Origin: Marisa cornuarietis
Lineage: Eukaryota > Mollusca > Gastropoda > Architaenioglossa > Ampullariidae
Length of the DNA: 64,000 nt
Direction: 5' to 3'
Assembly (NCBI GenBank): GCA_004794655.1
Contig: SMMW01000003.1
Coordinates: forward strand, 15,996,001 to 16,060,000
Part shown: positions 50,308 to 61,205 of the stretch, piece after piece
How positions within the stretch are numbered: position 1 is the first letter of the stretch
Layout of the letters: every line of letters begins with the position of its first letter
Program-made: the position numbers and the translations under genes
Notes under the pieces: generated by a model
What the model was told of the DNA's origin: nothing
The model's database searches: none
The model's input: the letters and a program-made list of their open reading frames with translations, nothing else

Positions 50308-52510
50308 AAAATAAAATGCACTTTATATATCGGTCACAGGACGTGTATTCACATGTTAATTGTGGGCACAGAAATGATTGTCAGTGAATCTGATCTCGTC
50401 TGTTCTGCGTTTAAGTGGTATTGTATGGGGAAACATTTCATTTACATGAGCCTTGATCGGTCAAGCGGTCCGGACTGCACCGACTGTCACCCATCTCACA
50501 AAGGATTAGATTTCACACGACAATAGAAGGGGGAGTGGAAAGAGCAAACGGGGAGAGAGGAAAAGGTAGTGGGAAGGAAGGAGGAGCTAAACTTAATAAA
50601 ATGGACGAAATAGATGACGGGACAGTGTAGCGACTTTTTTCTTTTTTTGGGGGTGGGTGGGTGGGGTGGGGGAATACTGCTGGCCTCACACGACTCATGG
50701 GTTGCAGCTAAAATATCTCCATTACAGCCTCGGGGAATCGTGTCCATGCCTTTATGTCAGCAGTTTCTTTACTCAATTTTTTTTCCCCAACAGCAGTCGA
50801 ATTTGTTTTCTTTGCCATCAGAAGTTTGCACCGAATGTACCTGTCTTGCAGTTTGTACTCCGGTCAAAGACTGAATTAATCAAAGACCGTGTGACGGGTT
50901 TAATATGGCAGACACTCGAGTGTTCAGCTGCTGACCCTTGCTGTGCCACTGGATTCTTCTCTTTGATTTTTAAAAATACTGGCTCGCTGATAATGGCTAC
51001 TAAATTTTTTCTGTTGAACTCCACGTGAGTGAAACAATCAGACATCAGTGCAATGTCTTTTCTGTCTTTTGACTGCAGTCTTAACATCTATAAACTTGTA
51101 AGAAAAAGTGAACTTATTCACAAACCGAAACGATAATAAAGAAAACACCAATGCCTCCACTTGTAGAAAATCTGGAAAAAGTGCGATTTGTAAGGTCGCT
51201 ACTATCAATCACAGCTTTCAGCAAGCATTGAAATGAAGACATGTATCTGTTGTCACTTGGGAGGGAAAAGTGCTCCAGAAAATAAGTTTTGTTCTACCTC
51301 TGGGAACTAAATTTCTCACAATTTTTTTTAAAAAATAGGCATGCTCTCGGATTTACTACCTCGTGATATAAATTCAATTTCTGTTACAATAAGTCGTAAA
51401 TAAAATTAAAACATTTATTTCTAGACACATTTCAACTAAATGTTGAAACTTTGTTTAATTCTAGGAGTTACGTTTGTTAAGAATTTCGATTCCAGCTGTA
51501 GCTTTTTGCTGTTAACATGAACGTAGTTGTCGTCTCCTGTCATACATCCAACTAAGTTATCGTTCTTCGCGTCGTCCATTATTCAACCGAGACTTTGCTG
51601 CTTTTTGTCTGCTGTAGATACGACCTTGTTGTTATAGCAGCTGAAACCTCCATTAAGATCAAAAGAACGTATTAATAGGTTAAAAACGGCAGCAAACGGA
51701 GCATGATGATTTTCCTAACGTTCATTCAGTTAAAAGTAAAGAAAAATATAAAAGTAAAGAAAAATGTAAATTAGAATTTTTTCACAATAAAGAGATACAC
51801 AATAATGCGTATAATAAAAATAGAAAATGAGAGTTCCCCAGATCAAGACTTTAAATGACTAGTAGGGTACAATATTTTTTCTGATAATTGGATAAAGATA
51901 AGAGCAAAATACTATTTTCTCAAATTTGGGGGAATGATAAATAATCCTCTTCCGTTCTCCAGATACATGGCAACAAACATCATGCACAGAAAGATATAAA
52001 AATCGTGACGTCACGTTTGGATACAGAGACGACTAATTAACATATGTTTGCATCTCTCCTGTTGGCTGAGACCTCCGGATCGTAAACATTTCCACGTACA
52101 ATCGTGACGTATATGTTGCTGACCTTGACCTGTGTATGGTCATGTTGTACCCGCATACCTTGAGAAAGGAAGGAGTATATCCATCCAGATTTTGAGAAAT
52201 ATTTTGCACCGAACTTTACCTGAACAATTAGATAATTGACGCCACTAGACCATTAAAGTACAAGTTTTGTTGGTTAGAATTTTCTAAACTAAAGATATAC
52301 ACCTTAATGTTTGTAATAAAAAGCAAACTGAAAGTTTCCCAAACATGGTGCTTAAAGATCAGTAGTAAATCAAGAAGACAACGATCTCTATTACTCTGGC
52401 CGTGTGCTCTCAGCTGCTTGCTAACAGCAAAGTGCAAAAGATTGATGGGGTAAAGAGAAGCGCAAATGTTCTTTCAAGGTGACTTTGATCTTCCAAACTT
52501 ATTTGAAGTC

Positions 52511-52513
<3 letters not shown>
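50306..52513. other. Intergenic
   Basis: AT-rich, no supported gene or repeat family recognised. Confidence 0.45.

Positions 52514-52565
<52 letters not shown>
52514..52565. repeat. (TG)n microsatellite
   Basis: About 25 TG units on the plus strand. Confidence 0.95.
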
Positions 52566-52566
<1 letters not shown>

Positions 52567-54099
52567 GGAGAGGGAGAGACATCCGCTAGATGTCTATATG
52601 CTCACTGTGGTTGCGCACAGAACATGGAGCATGGAACATTATATAAGCCATAGGGATGGTAACAACAGGTTAAACGACAAAATGTCGGCACAACGGCCTT
52701 CGCACCTCATGTTCTGTTTCAGTATCACGAAAATTCTGTAATTCCTTTTGTATGTTTTTGTTATTATTTTCGCTTCACTGAACACTTTTCCTTCACCTTT
52801 CTGACATTTCGTCCTGCGGGACAGGAAGTGTTGTCTCCCCATGGTATGAAAACCATCCATCCCTTTAACCTCCTTTCCCTTTACTTTCTCATTCTTTTCT
52901 TCGTTTGTTTGTTCAGTTTTCTTTGTTTCTTTATATTTTTTAATGCTTTATTTTTGTTTACTCTTTCCTGCACACTTCTTCCTTTGTCTTTTCTAGTGGC
53001 ACTTATTGTAATTATTGTGCAACACCTGTAGTTATTGTGCTACATTTGTAGTTTATCACTTAGCATTGTCCTTACATCCCCTCCTTCAAATAAAAATGCA
53101 GAAACAGAGAGCGACAGTGAGTGAGGGAGTGAGCTCAAACATGGGGTCCTGGGGACATTGGGAAGATCTGCTGACTGTTACTAGCATGCCCTCCAGCAGC
53201 GCTGCTAACCATGTTTGCTTCAGTGCTAACAGAATCTCGAGATAAGCGGATTACGTCTGGTCCTGGCAACGGAGACTCCAGTCCTTCTGTTCTAATTTCC
53301 TTGCCACTAAGGCCGTGCGTGTGTGGTGGGGCTGGTGTTGTTGGTGATGGTAGTGTGTGTGTGTGTGTGCGCGCGCTTGAAGACCTTTTTCACCTCATGC
53401 TTTGATGTCTGGTATACGCCAGGGAAAAGCTTCATTTCTGCACCCAGTAGGGAACAGTACTTAAAAAAATCATGGGCTAAAAGCAAAAATAAACCCCCAA
53501 AAAAATCCCTCTAGGTATTGACTGTTTCAAGCTACACTACAACAGCAAAAGCGGCGTCGACAGGAGCTGCCGCATCGGCTCTGCAGAGTGCAGACATGCA
53601 GCTTGCCCTTTGACCGTAAATCCCTCAAATACTCGTCGACGTATTAATGCCCTTGCCTGGTGCTCTCCACACATGGAGGACGGCTGTGAGGACGGAAAAC
53701 CCGAAGAGATGGCATGGTGAGGTAGTAACAAAAACAGCAGAAGAGGGGGGGGGGAGGGGCGTGGGTGAAAAAAGTGAGACAGAAAGTTGCAGGTACGTCA
53801 GCAGGAAGTCGTACACTGGGGGGAGGGGAAGTTGGGTGGAATGGGTAGAAGTACCGAGTTAATAAAGAAGACAGGAGGGTTATGATGATAGGAAAACACG
53901 GATAGACCGAATTTTTGGGCTGGGTGTGTGGGTCATCAACAGTGAGGAAGACGAACAGTATGGACACAATATTTACTAAGAATTACTGGGAGTATCATTA
54001 TTTTACACACTAACAACGATGGCATCTGTATCTTGGGTACTAACACTAACTAGGAGTATCGTCATCTAAGATATTAGGAGCGTGTGTGCAGGTAACTGA
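52566..54099. other. Intergenic
   Basis: No supported gene. Small GT/GC runs lie at 53351-53378. Short frames are not supported by any motif. Confidence 0.45.
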
Positions 54100-54110
54100 A
54101 AGAGAGAGAG

Positions 54111-54144
<34 letters not shown>
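54100..54144. repeat. (AG)n(TG)n microsatellite
   Basis: About seven AG units run into about 15 TG units on the plus strand. Confidence 0.93.
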
Positions 54145-54145
<1 letters not shown>

Positions 54146-54482
54146 CCATTGTCTAATCCTTCTTTTTTTGTACACATCACCCACCCATCCCCCCAAGTAG
54201 ACTGGCTTTGGCCCTGTCGGTCTGTTTACCCTTCTCACATCTTTCCATGCCACGTACTCGAAGCTGTCCTCATCCATTCAGATTACGCAGCAAGCGACCA
54301 GCTGTTCTCATCTTCCTTCTCGTGGTGCACATTAAAATATTTTTTCTCCTCCAGTTCTTTGGGGTTTTTTTTAACCCTAGGTACTACACTTTCATATTAT
54401 CATTTCAAACATGTAACACAAATCTTTTTGAAGAGAACCTGCAAGTACCCGTATTGGATATAGTTGAATGCAGTGCGATAGA

Positions 54483-54952
54483 TCACATTCTTCTTATTCC
54501 TTCCCCAGTGGAGCATAGGGCCGCAACTACACCACGCCAGCGCACCCGGTTCTGGGCCTCCCTCCCCAGTTGGGCACATGTCATCCCAGCTGCCTCCGCC
54601 TCGCCGTGGACCGATCTTCTCCACGTCTGTCTGGGTCTCCCAACCTTGCGCCTCCTCTGTGGGTTCCAGTCCAGAGCTTGTCGTGTTAGATTTTCGGCCG
54701 GCTTTCGCAGGGTGTGACCGATCCAGACCCACTTTTGCTTCTTGATATCTTGGCTAGCATGTTTTTGGTTGGCTCTCTCCCATAGGTCTGTATTGGAGAT
54801 CTTCTTGGGCCATCTGATGTTGAAGATGTGGCGCAGACATCGTTTGATGAATGTCTGAATCTTGTTGGTGATGGTGTTTGTCACACGCCGTGTCTCAGAC
54901 CCATATAGAAGGACTGTCTTTACGGTTATGTTGAACATGCGGATCTTGGTAT
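54483..54952 (-). mobile_element. 5'-truncated LINE reverse-transcriptase C-terminus
   Basis: The minus strand carries one open frame of about 155 codons with the typical end of a LINE ORF2: VLLYGSETRRVT, KIQTFIKRCLRHIFNIRWP, DLWERANQKH, KQKWVWIGHTLRKP and RRRKVGRPRQTWRRS. The order LYGSE, RCLRHI, WIGHTLRK, GRPRQTWRR is familiar from many invertebrate LINEs, and the family differs from the fragment at 15325-16075. The frame is intact to the 3' part, so the insertion is younger. The 5' portion including the catalytic YXDD region is missing. Confidence 0.88.
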
Positions 54953-55365
54953 TTTAACACAGGAAGTCTAGCAACAAAAATGACTTCAAGGGAAAGGTGT
55001 ACTTGTTATAACCCGACAACATAAACGTAAAAAATTCGATACCCAATGTTACGAAAAGGGTGCTACTGACAGAAGAGGGCAGTGAGAGAGAAGATGTAGA
55101 AGTATCAAGTACATGTGACATCGGCGTACATGGCAACGTATGCCATTGGTTGGACACCTAACCTTCCAGGCACTGTGGCTCAAGGTGTTCGAGGCTGATA
55201 TATCTCGGAGCCACAGAGCTGCCTTTCTTTTCTAATCATCTAAATACTAATGTAACTAATTCAACAATTGGGCAAAATGGGGATATAATCTGCGCAATAT
55301 AGGTAGTTCGCTTGGGTCAGGTGTTAGTTCCTCTACTTAGAGTGCAAGCGCTTTGAGTACTTTAT

Positions 55366-55376
55366 CTTATATTCCT
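55366..55376 (+). repeat. Target-site duplication, 5' side of SINE
   Basis: CTTATATTCCT is repeated exactly at 55632-55642, on the far side of the SINE. Confidence 0.8.
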
Positions 55377-55631
55377 ATGGGAAGCGGATAGCCGAGTGGC
55401 TAGAGCGCTGGCGTCCAAACTGAGAGCACGCTGGTTCAATTCCCGATAAGCGCAGTCGACCCAGCTGACGGGAATGGGTACCTGGCTCCATAGAGGGTTG
55501 GGGAAGGTAAGGCAGCGAGAGAGAGGAGATTGGCACCACCCTCATGTAAAAGCAGGCCCCGAGAAAAGTGGGGTCTCTAACACCTCACTCCCCAACGACC
55601 TGAAAAGGTTATGGGATGACCTTTATCTTAC
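55377..55631 (+). repeat. Intact tRNA-derived SINE, family 1
   Basis: A full copy with box A TAGCCGAGTGGC (55389-55400) and box B GGTTCAATTCC (55433-55443), the two internal RNA polymerase III promoter elements. A unique body follows (GGGTACCTGGCTCCAT, GGTAAGGCAGCGAG, GGCACCACCCTCATG, GGTCTCTAACACCTCA) and then a TTTATCTTACC tail. The 11-bp target duplications on both sides prove retroposition. The tRNA-like head is not a functional tRNA gene because it grades into the SINE body with no 3' stem. Related copies lie at 608-835 and 21383-21550. Confidence 0.88.
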
Positions 55632-55642
55632 CTTATATTCCT
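55632..55642 (+). repeat. Target-site duplication, 3' side of SINE
   Basis: CTTATATTCCT is identical to 55366-55376. Confidence 0.8.
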
Positions 55643-57129
55643 TTATTCTATGCAATATCTCTGGGGGTATCTTTATTCTGCGCACTTTCGACTGACAGCT
55701 CAAATGCCTTTCTTAACCAGACAGACGTCGAACGTTTGACTAAAATCGCCAGAGTTGTGTGTAAAGGTGACAGGAAACCTGTTGTTTTAAGGACGAACAT
55801 TAGAGGTATTGAAGCTCAGGTCAACATGCTAAGTCCGAATACATTGCCAAATACATTACTAATACATGTGACAATATGGCGATATTTTAAGGCACGGAGG
55901 ATTGACGCTTCGATTCTTTGGTCGATGAAGAACGGCCTTTAGGGATTAGCCCGTGTTTTTCAATCTTTTTTCATTCTGTCACTTTGGGGGAGGGAAAGCT
56001 CGCTGCTTCGACCTAACATAATATTTTCTGCAAAATCAGGCCAGAGCGAGAAGAATCACTCTATTCCGTCAGCCTCGGGACTTGTTGAAGGTTACAGGTG
56101 CAGATGTCGTCGAGGGCCGAAGCCGACTCGTCTCCTGGACGTTGTCTGATGGCGTAATGGATAGTCTGGTGTAGTCGGGTGAAGAGGTAGGCTGGCCACT
56201 GCTGCAGTGTTTCTGGCGCAGGGTTGCCTGTCGTGAGCGCGCACGTAAACCGCTCCAACTCCTGTCTCTTCGCACGGATTTGCCGGATAATGCATTACCT
56301 GTGACGCAGTCAAGGGAAAACTAACTCCGACGTTGCCGTGCGAGTTAACGTTCTTTGGGCAGTAAACATGATAATTCTGGGCAGAGCGAGACTGCGAGAG
56401 CTACAGCTCGCACGAGACTAGAATACTGGCCAGGTTCGCAGGGAAACGAGGAAGATGGATCTTCGAACGACCACGTCTCCTAATGGCGAAGCAGGGCTAA
56501 TGTTTCAAACGTCTGCCTTTATTTTCCTGCGGCCATAGACAGTCTGAAGTATCATCATGACTGCGCTTAAAACATAAACACTTCGTTTTGTGATAATGTC
56601 GGCTTACATTTTCTCTTCTCACACGTTATCTGCCGTAACTGCAGCTCGTTTGACGAATTCAGCTCTCATTTCTTTGCGCCTTTATTGTACATTTATGTCG
56701 CCTTTCGTTGAAGGGGTTGTCTTTGAAGCTATGAAAAGAATTTCGTGCAAGCAGCGAAATGTTCACTCCTCGACATAAAGTGAGTGCAGGAAAAGAACGG
56801 GTTTGCCACATCGCGCTGGGTGGAATTTTTGTGCTCACTAAGTAAAAAGAAAAAGGAGAATTAAGTACAAGCTCGGGTAGAACATAAATCTTATGTGAGG
56901 TAGTTTACAAATTGGTGTGCTGTAGATATTCGAGGTACTAAACTTAAGAAAGGGGAAAGAAGAAAAGAATAAATAAAGAAAAATGGAACGATAGAGGTGA
57001 AAGAACATTAGTTTGTAGGAAGAAAAAAAGTGAAGACAATAAGAGCTAGACAGAGAAAATAAGGAAAATGAGAGAAAACAGGTAGATAGTTGATCTTTTT
57101 ATTCGCTTTCTCAGTCCCTCTCCCTTCCC

Positions 57130-57132
<3 letters not shown>
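55643..57132. other. Intergenic, with a GC-rich open patch
   Basis: No supported gene. The minus-strand patch 56061-56313 is open in all three frames and GC-rich; see findings. The rest is AT-rich. Confidence 0.4.
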
Positions 57133-57197
<65 letters not shown>

Positions 57198-57204
57198 AGA
57201 GAGA
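57133..57204. repeat. (GT)n(GA)n microsatellite
   Basis: About 25 GT units, AA, then about 10 GA units on the plus strand. Confidence 0.95.
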
Positions 57205-58799
57205 AAGCGTTAAGTTCAGTAAAAGAAAAAAACTTTTATAAGTTTCTTGCGTGAGAGAGATTAATTTTCCATTTCCCAGAGGAAACGGACAGTTCTTTTA
57301 AAACTGTTTCACAGAGCACGAGACACAAGCGGCATACGCTGATGACTTATGACTCCATATAAACACTACAATGTGATGCGATGCCGCATATAATTCTGCA
57401 ATATCTGGCTTGATCTAGAATATCTGTTTTTGACGAATTAATAATTAATGTAATATGAGCAGGACGCCTGTGGTGTATCTTCAGAATCTGACCGTAGTCC
57501 ATCAGTGTGATGTGTAACAATAACTTTGAAAATTAAAAAAAAGTGATTAGGCAAGATTAAACAGGGTGGAGGCTTTTTACGAAGTTCATCTTACCAGAAC
57601 AAAGACTATCCGGTTCTTTATAAGCTACCCATATGCACGCACGCATACACACACAGACACACGCGTGTATACACACACGCGAGCGCGAGAGCTGCACGAT
57701 TCCAATCAGAAATAAATTCTATTCAACTGTCTGAATTCTATTCAACCTTTTTCTAATCGTTCAGCTTTATACAATTCTAAATTTTTTAAAGAAAATTAAA
57801 AGATATGAGCAGGCCTAAATTTTACTTTAAAAAAACAATAACAGTTTAACAAAAACCTAAAACTCACACATAATTATATAATAAGCCCTGTCGACTGCAC
57901 TGTATGTAGCATCTACTTTTATCTACTTTTGAGGTTCTAATGTGATCCATTATGGTCGACAGAACCCCTAAAACTGAAATTAATCAAATTTCTCTCACAG
58001 TCTTTCTCTTTCTGTGTGTGTGAGAGAGAAAAAGGGAGGGTGACACTTGCATTGACCTGAATTCTATTTCAACTCAATGGAGACACACACGCACTCATAA
58101 ATCTGCGAGAACTGCGTGTAGCTGCACAGAGAGGGTTTCAAGTCAGCGTGACCCAGTGGTCCCCACCCTCGTTATCTCCCCCCCCCCTCACACACACCAC
58201 CACCACCACCACCACCACCAACCAGTGCACCAAGCAGACGAGTCGCCCAGACAAAGCGCTGGTCGTGGACAAAGCCAGGGCCAGGGTAAAGCGAGTTCTA
58301 GGGGCTTGGGGGATGGGAGTGAATGGGCGAATGAGGGGTGTGGGGGGAGTCTTCTCCGGTAAGTGCCCGGATGATGTGACAGTTACCCTGTCACTCCCCC
58401 CTATCGACCCAATGGCGTGATCCCCCAGAGGTCAGGTACTCTGACCTTGACCCTAGTCTGCCCCGCATACAGACGTTTGCGCATGTCTAACACGAGAGGG
58501 GGAGAGAAAGACTTTAGGGGGAGTGGTCAAACAAAACGACAAAATGAAAGATTAGTGAAGAGGAAGAATTAAAATTTTACATTTAACAAGGCATGTTAGG
58601 AGCCAGTTAAAAAAAAGAGAGAGGTACAATCTAATAATTATATTTGACACAGCACTGACTGAAGCAAGGTTGTAGAAGCTCAACGCTGGTGTTATGGGTT
58701 GGGCGTTGGGGGGGGGGAGGGGGTTGGGATGGGAAAGGACGACAGACGGTTTTTGTGTCGTGGACTGACCTTCAGGGATCACCCTTGGAGTTGTCTTTC
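57205..58799. other. Intergenic
   Basis: No supported gene. A (CAC)n run lies at 58196-58222 inside a short Thr- or His-encoding open frame that I attribute to the repeat alone. Confidence 0.45.
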
Positions 58800-58979
58800 T
58801 ACAGTTTTCTAATCACCTCACCTTGCTATCCATAGTCAAGCTACCTCATCGACTAGGCTGACCCAATATTTGCGATGTGTTTGCTCGACATGCTTTGGTC
58901 AAATGTTGACATTATCCCTGGCTAGCTGATCATATGTGATCTACTGGTCGTTGTTCGTGGTTATATCGCACGTCCTCAC

Positions 58980-59078
58980 TTAACATTGCCAATTATATAG
59001 TAAGTCTACGTGTTAATTAATCATCTGCCTATAATTGCCCTCTGGGATAAATAAAGTCTTATTTATCTTATCTTAGTG
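58980..59078 (+). repeat. Possible 3' tail of a retrotransposon
   Basis: CTGGGATAAATAAAGTC is followed by TTATTTATCTTATCTTA, a layout typical of LINE or SINE 3' tails in invertebrates and similar to the TTTATCTTACC tail of the SINE at 55377. No body is recognised upstream. Confidence 0.3.
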
Positions 59079-60848
59079 TTGTTTCTTGTAAAGTAGTTTC
59101 TTTGAAGTTGATGAGGAAAAGAAAACGATTCCTGGCCAGGACCACTGCGTGGTGTTAGCAGCTCTCCTCGTGTCTCTGGGGATTTTCTCAGGTTTCCTTC
59201 CACGTTTTAAATCTTTATTTAAACGTTTGCTGACGTACGTGTTTGTGACCAGAAATATTCTGTAGTAATTATAAACTCTTGTTTTCATGGTCCATCATAA
59301 CACCGGCTTCGTAAATACGTCGTTGTACATTTTATAAGAGCATATCTTCACCGTTAGGTGAGAACTTATTTAGGTACATTAGGCCCAGTTTGGCAAAGTT
59401 TTTATATGACAGCGAAGTAAAAAAAAAAAAACCCTAGTCAAACATTCACCCATTTTAATTTTTTTTACAGAACTATAGGAAATCTATGTTTATCCTGTTA
59501 AGATTATCCTTTAGAATGTAGACAGCTATGGGAAATAAAACCATCATTGTCTAGAGCATTACCTCGCTGTGAAGTCGACAGCAGATCATTTATGACAAGA
59601 AGACAATAATTATGTAGAAGGGTGTAAACAAGACATGAGAAATGAATCTCGATGGCTGAGAAGTAAGGCGATTCTCTGTTTTCGTTGTAAACAGGAAACC
59701 AGTTCTCATGAACTCTGTCGTCACCTCACAAGTCTCTCGTTTTAAGGGAAAACCCCGGCTGAGGACTTTCGGTTTTGAAGATCTCGCGACAGAACATCGA
59801 GACCTAGCGTTACCATGGTGCCACAAGAATTTGACCACATTCAGTTAGTTATTCACTTACCACAGGGGCACACACTTACCACACGCTCTCATGTACACCG
59901 AAGAGCGCGGCAAGAAAAATGAAGAAAACATCCAGCCACTCCTCAGCCACGAGGACGTCGATCATATTTCGCGTTCGAATGGTTTCCTGTTTTGGTCGAC
60001 GTTTTTGGGGACAGAGAGTGGCGACACCTTCACCTCCGGTCTGTGTTATTGCGGAAATGATTCAGTAAGACTCTCTGATTGTATCTTCAGCTTGACTGGC
60101 CGTCGATGGGGTCCAGTGTAAAGTGTGTCAGGGCGGTTTGGTGGAGACGGCGGCTAGTGACGACAGAATGAGATCAGTAACAAATACTGATCGTGAGCTG
60201 GCTTTTCACCACAATTCTATCTCTCCATCTCCCATCTTTGTCTCTCCCTCTCTCTCATCTTTGTCTCTTTCGCTTTCACTTTGTCGCTGTAGCTTTCGCT
60301 CTTTGGTTCTGTTTCTTTCGCGATAGACAAACATATGTGGATGTAGGTATTTTCCTTAATAATAATAATAATAACTTGTCCACTAAAACATACAATGTTG
60401 TAGTGAAATCTTTCTTTTTGCAGCAAAACAGTGTTTGAAAAAGTTACATAAAAATAATTATATAAGGAAAAAATAATTGTATGTAGGAAAGATAAATTAC
60501 TCATGGGATATTAAGAACAACAACAACAACAACAACATTTAGAAAGCAGAAGTCGGAGGGATGGGGTTATCAACCTACACAACATAAAAGCAAGAATAAA
60601 TATATATACCTATGTACATATGATATGTATATATCAAATGCAAAGAATGTATAGATTCTCTCGCTTCAACAGTCTGTCTCCTCGCTTTTCCCTTCTCGTA
60701 ACAGACATGCAGGTCAGGGAAGCGCTAAGAGCATGCTCTCTATGAGTGTGAATACGCGCTATAAAGATCTTTATTATTATTATTAAGCGGCTAGCATGGG
60801 TCTGTTGAAGTAACTTGTCTTTTTCTAACATCTACTACTCTTATTGTC
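59079..60848. other. Intergenic
   Basis: No supported gene. Short (AAT)n at 60357-60374 and (AAC)n at 60511-60538 are simple repeats. Confidence 0.45.
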
Positions 60849-61065
60849 CTGGTACTAGTATGTGCAGTCCTGTCCTGGTACTAGTATGTGAAGTCCTGTC
60901 CTGGTACTAGTATGTGAAGTCCTGTCCTGGTACTAGTATGCGCAGTCTTGTCTTGGCACTAATATATGCAGTCCTGTCCTGGTACTAGTATGTGCAGTCT
61001 TGTCCTGGTACTAGTATGTGAACTCCTGTCCTGGCACTAATATGTGCAGCCCTGTACTGTTATTC
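60849..61065 (+). repeat. 26-bp minisatellite
   Basis: Eight and a fraction tandem copies of a 26-bp unit CTGGTACTAGTATGTG plus CAGTCCTGTC, with start points at 60851, 60877, 60903, 60929, 60955, 60981, 61007 and 61033. Variation between copies is a few bases (GGCACTAA for GGTACTAG in two units). The unit contains the palindrome TACTAGTA. Confidence 0.93.
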
Positions 61066-61140
61066 TCGTGTGGTAGCCTCTGCTAACTTTTCGCTGGCCT
61101 GTACAGGTACAAGCCAGTTACCCCCAGACCACTAGAAGGC

Positions 61141-61204
<64 letters not shown>
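61141..61204. repeat. (AAT)n microsatellite
   Basis: About 21 ATA/AAT units, uninterrupted. Confidence 0.96.

Positions 61205-61205
<1 letters not shown>

Noticed and set aside
55389..55443. tRNA gene at the head of the SINE
   Set aside because: Box A and box B are present, but the sequence continues into a SINE body, lacks a closing acceptor stem and is framed by target-site duplications of the whole element.
60849..61065. CRISPR-like array
   Set aside because: The units are directly adjacent with no unique spacers, and the window is animal DNA; it is a minisatellite.
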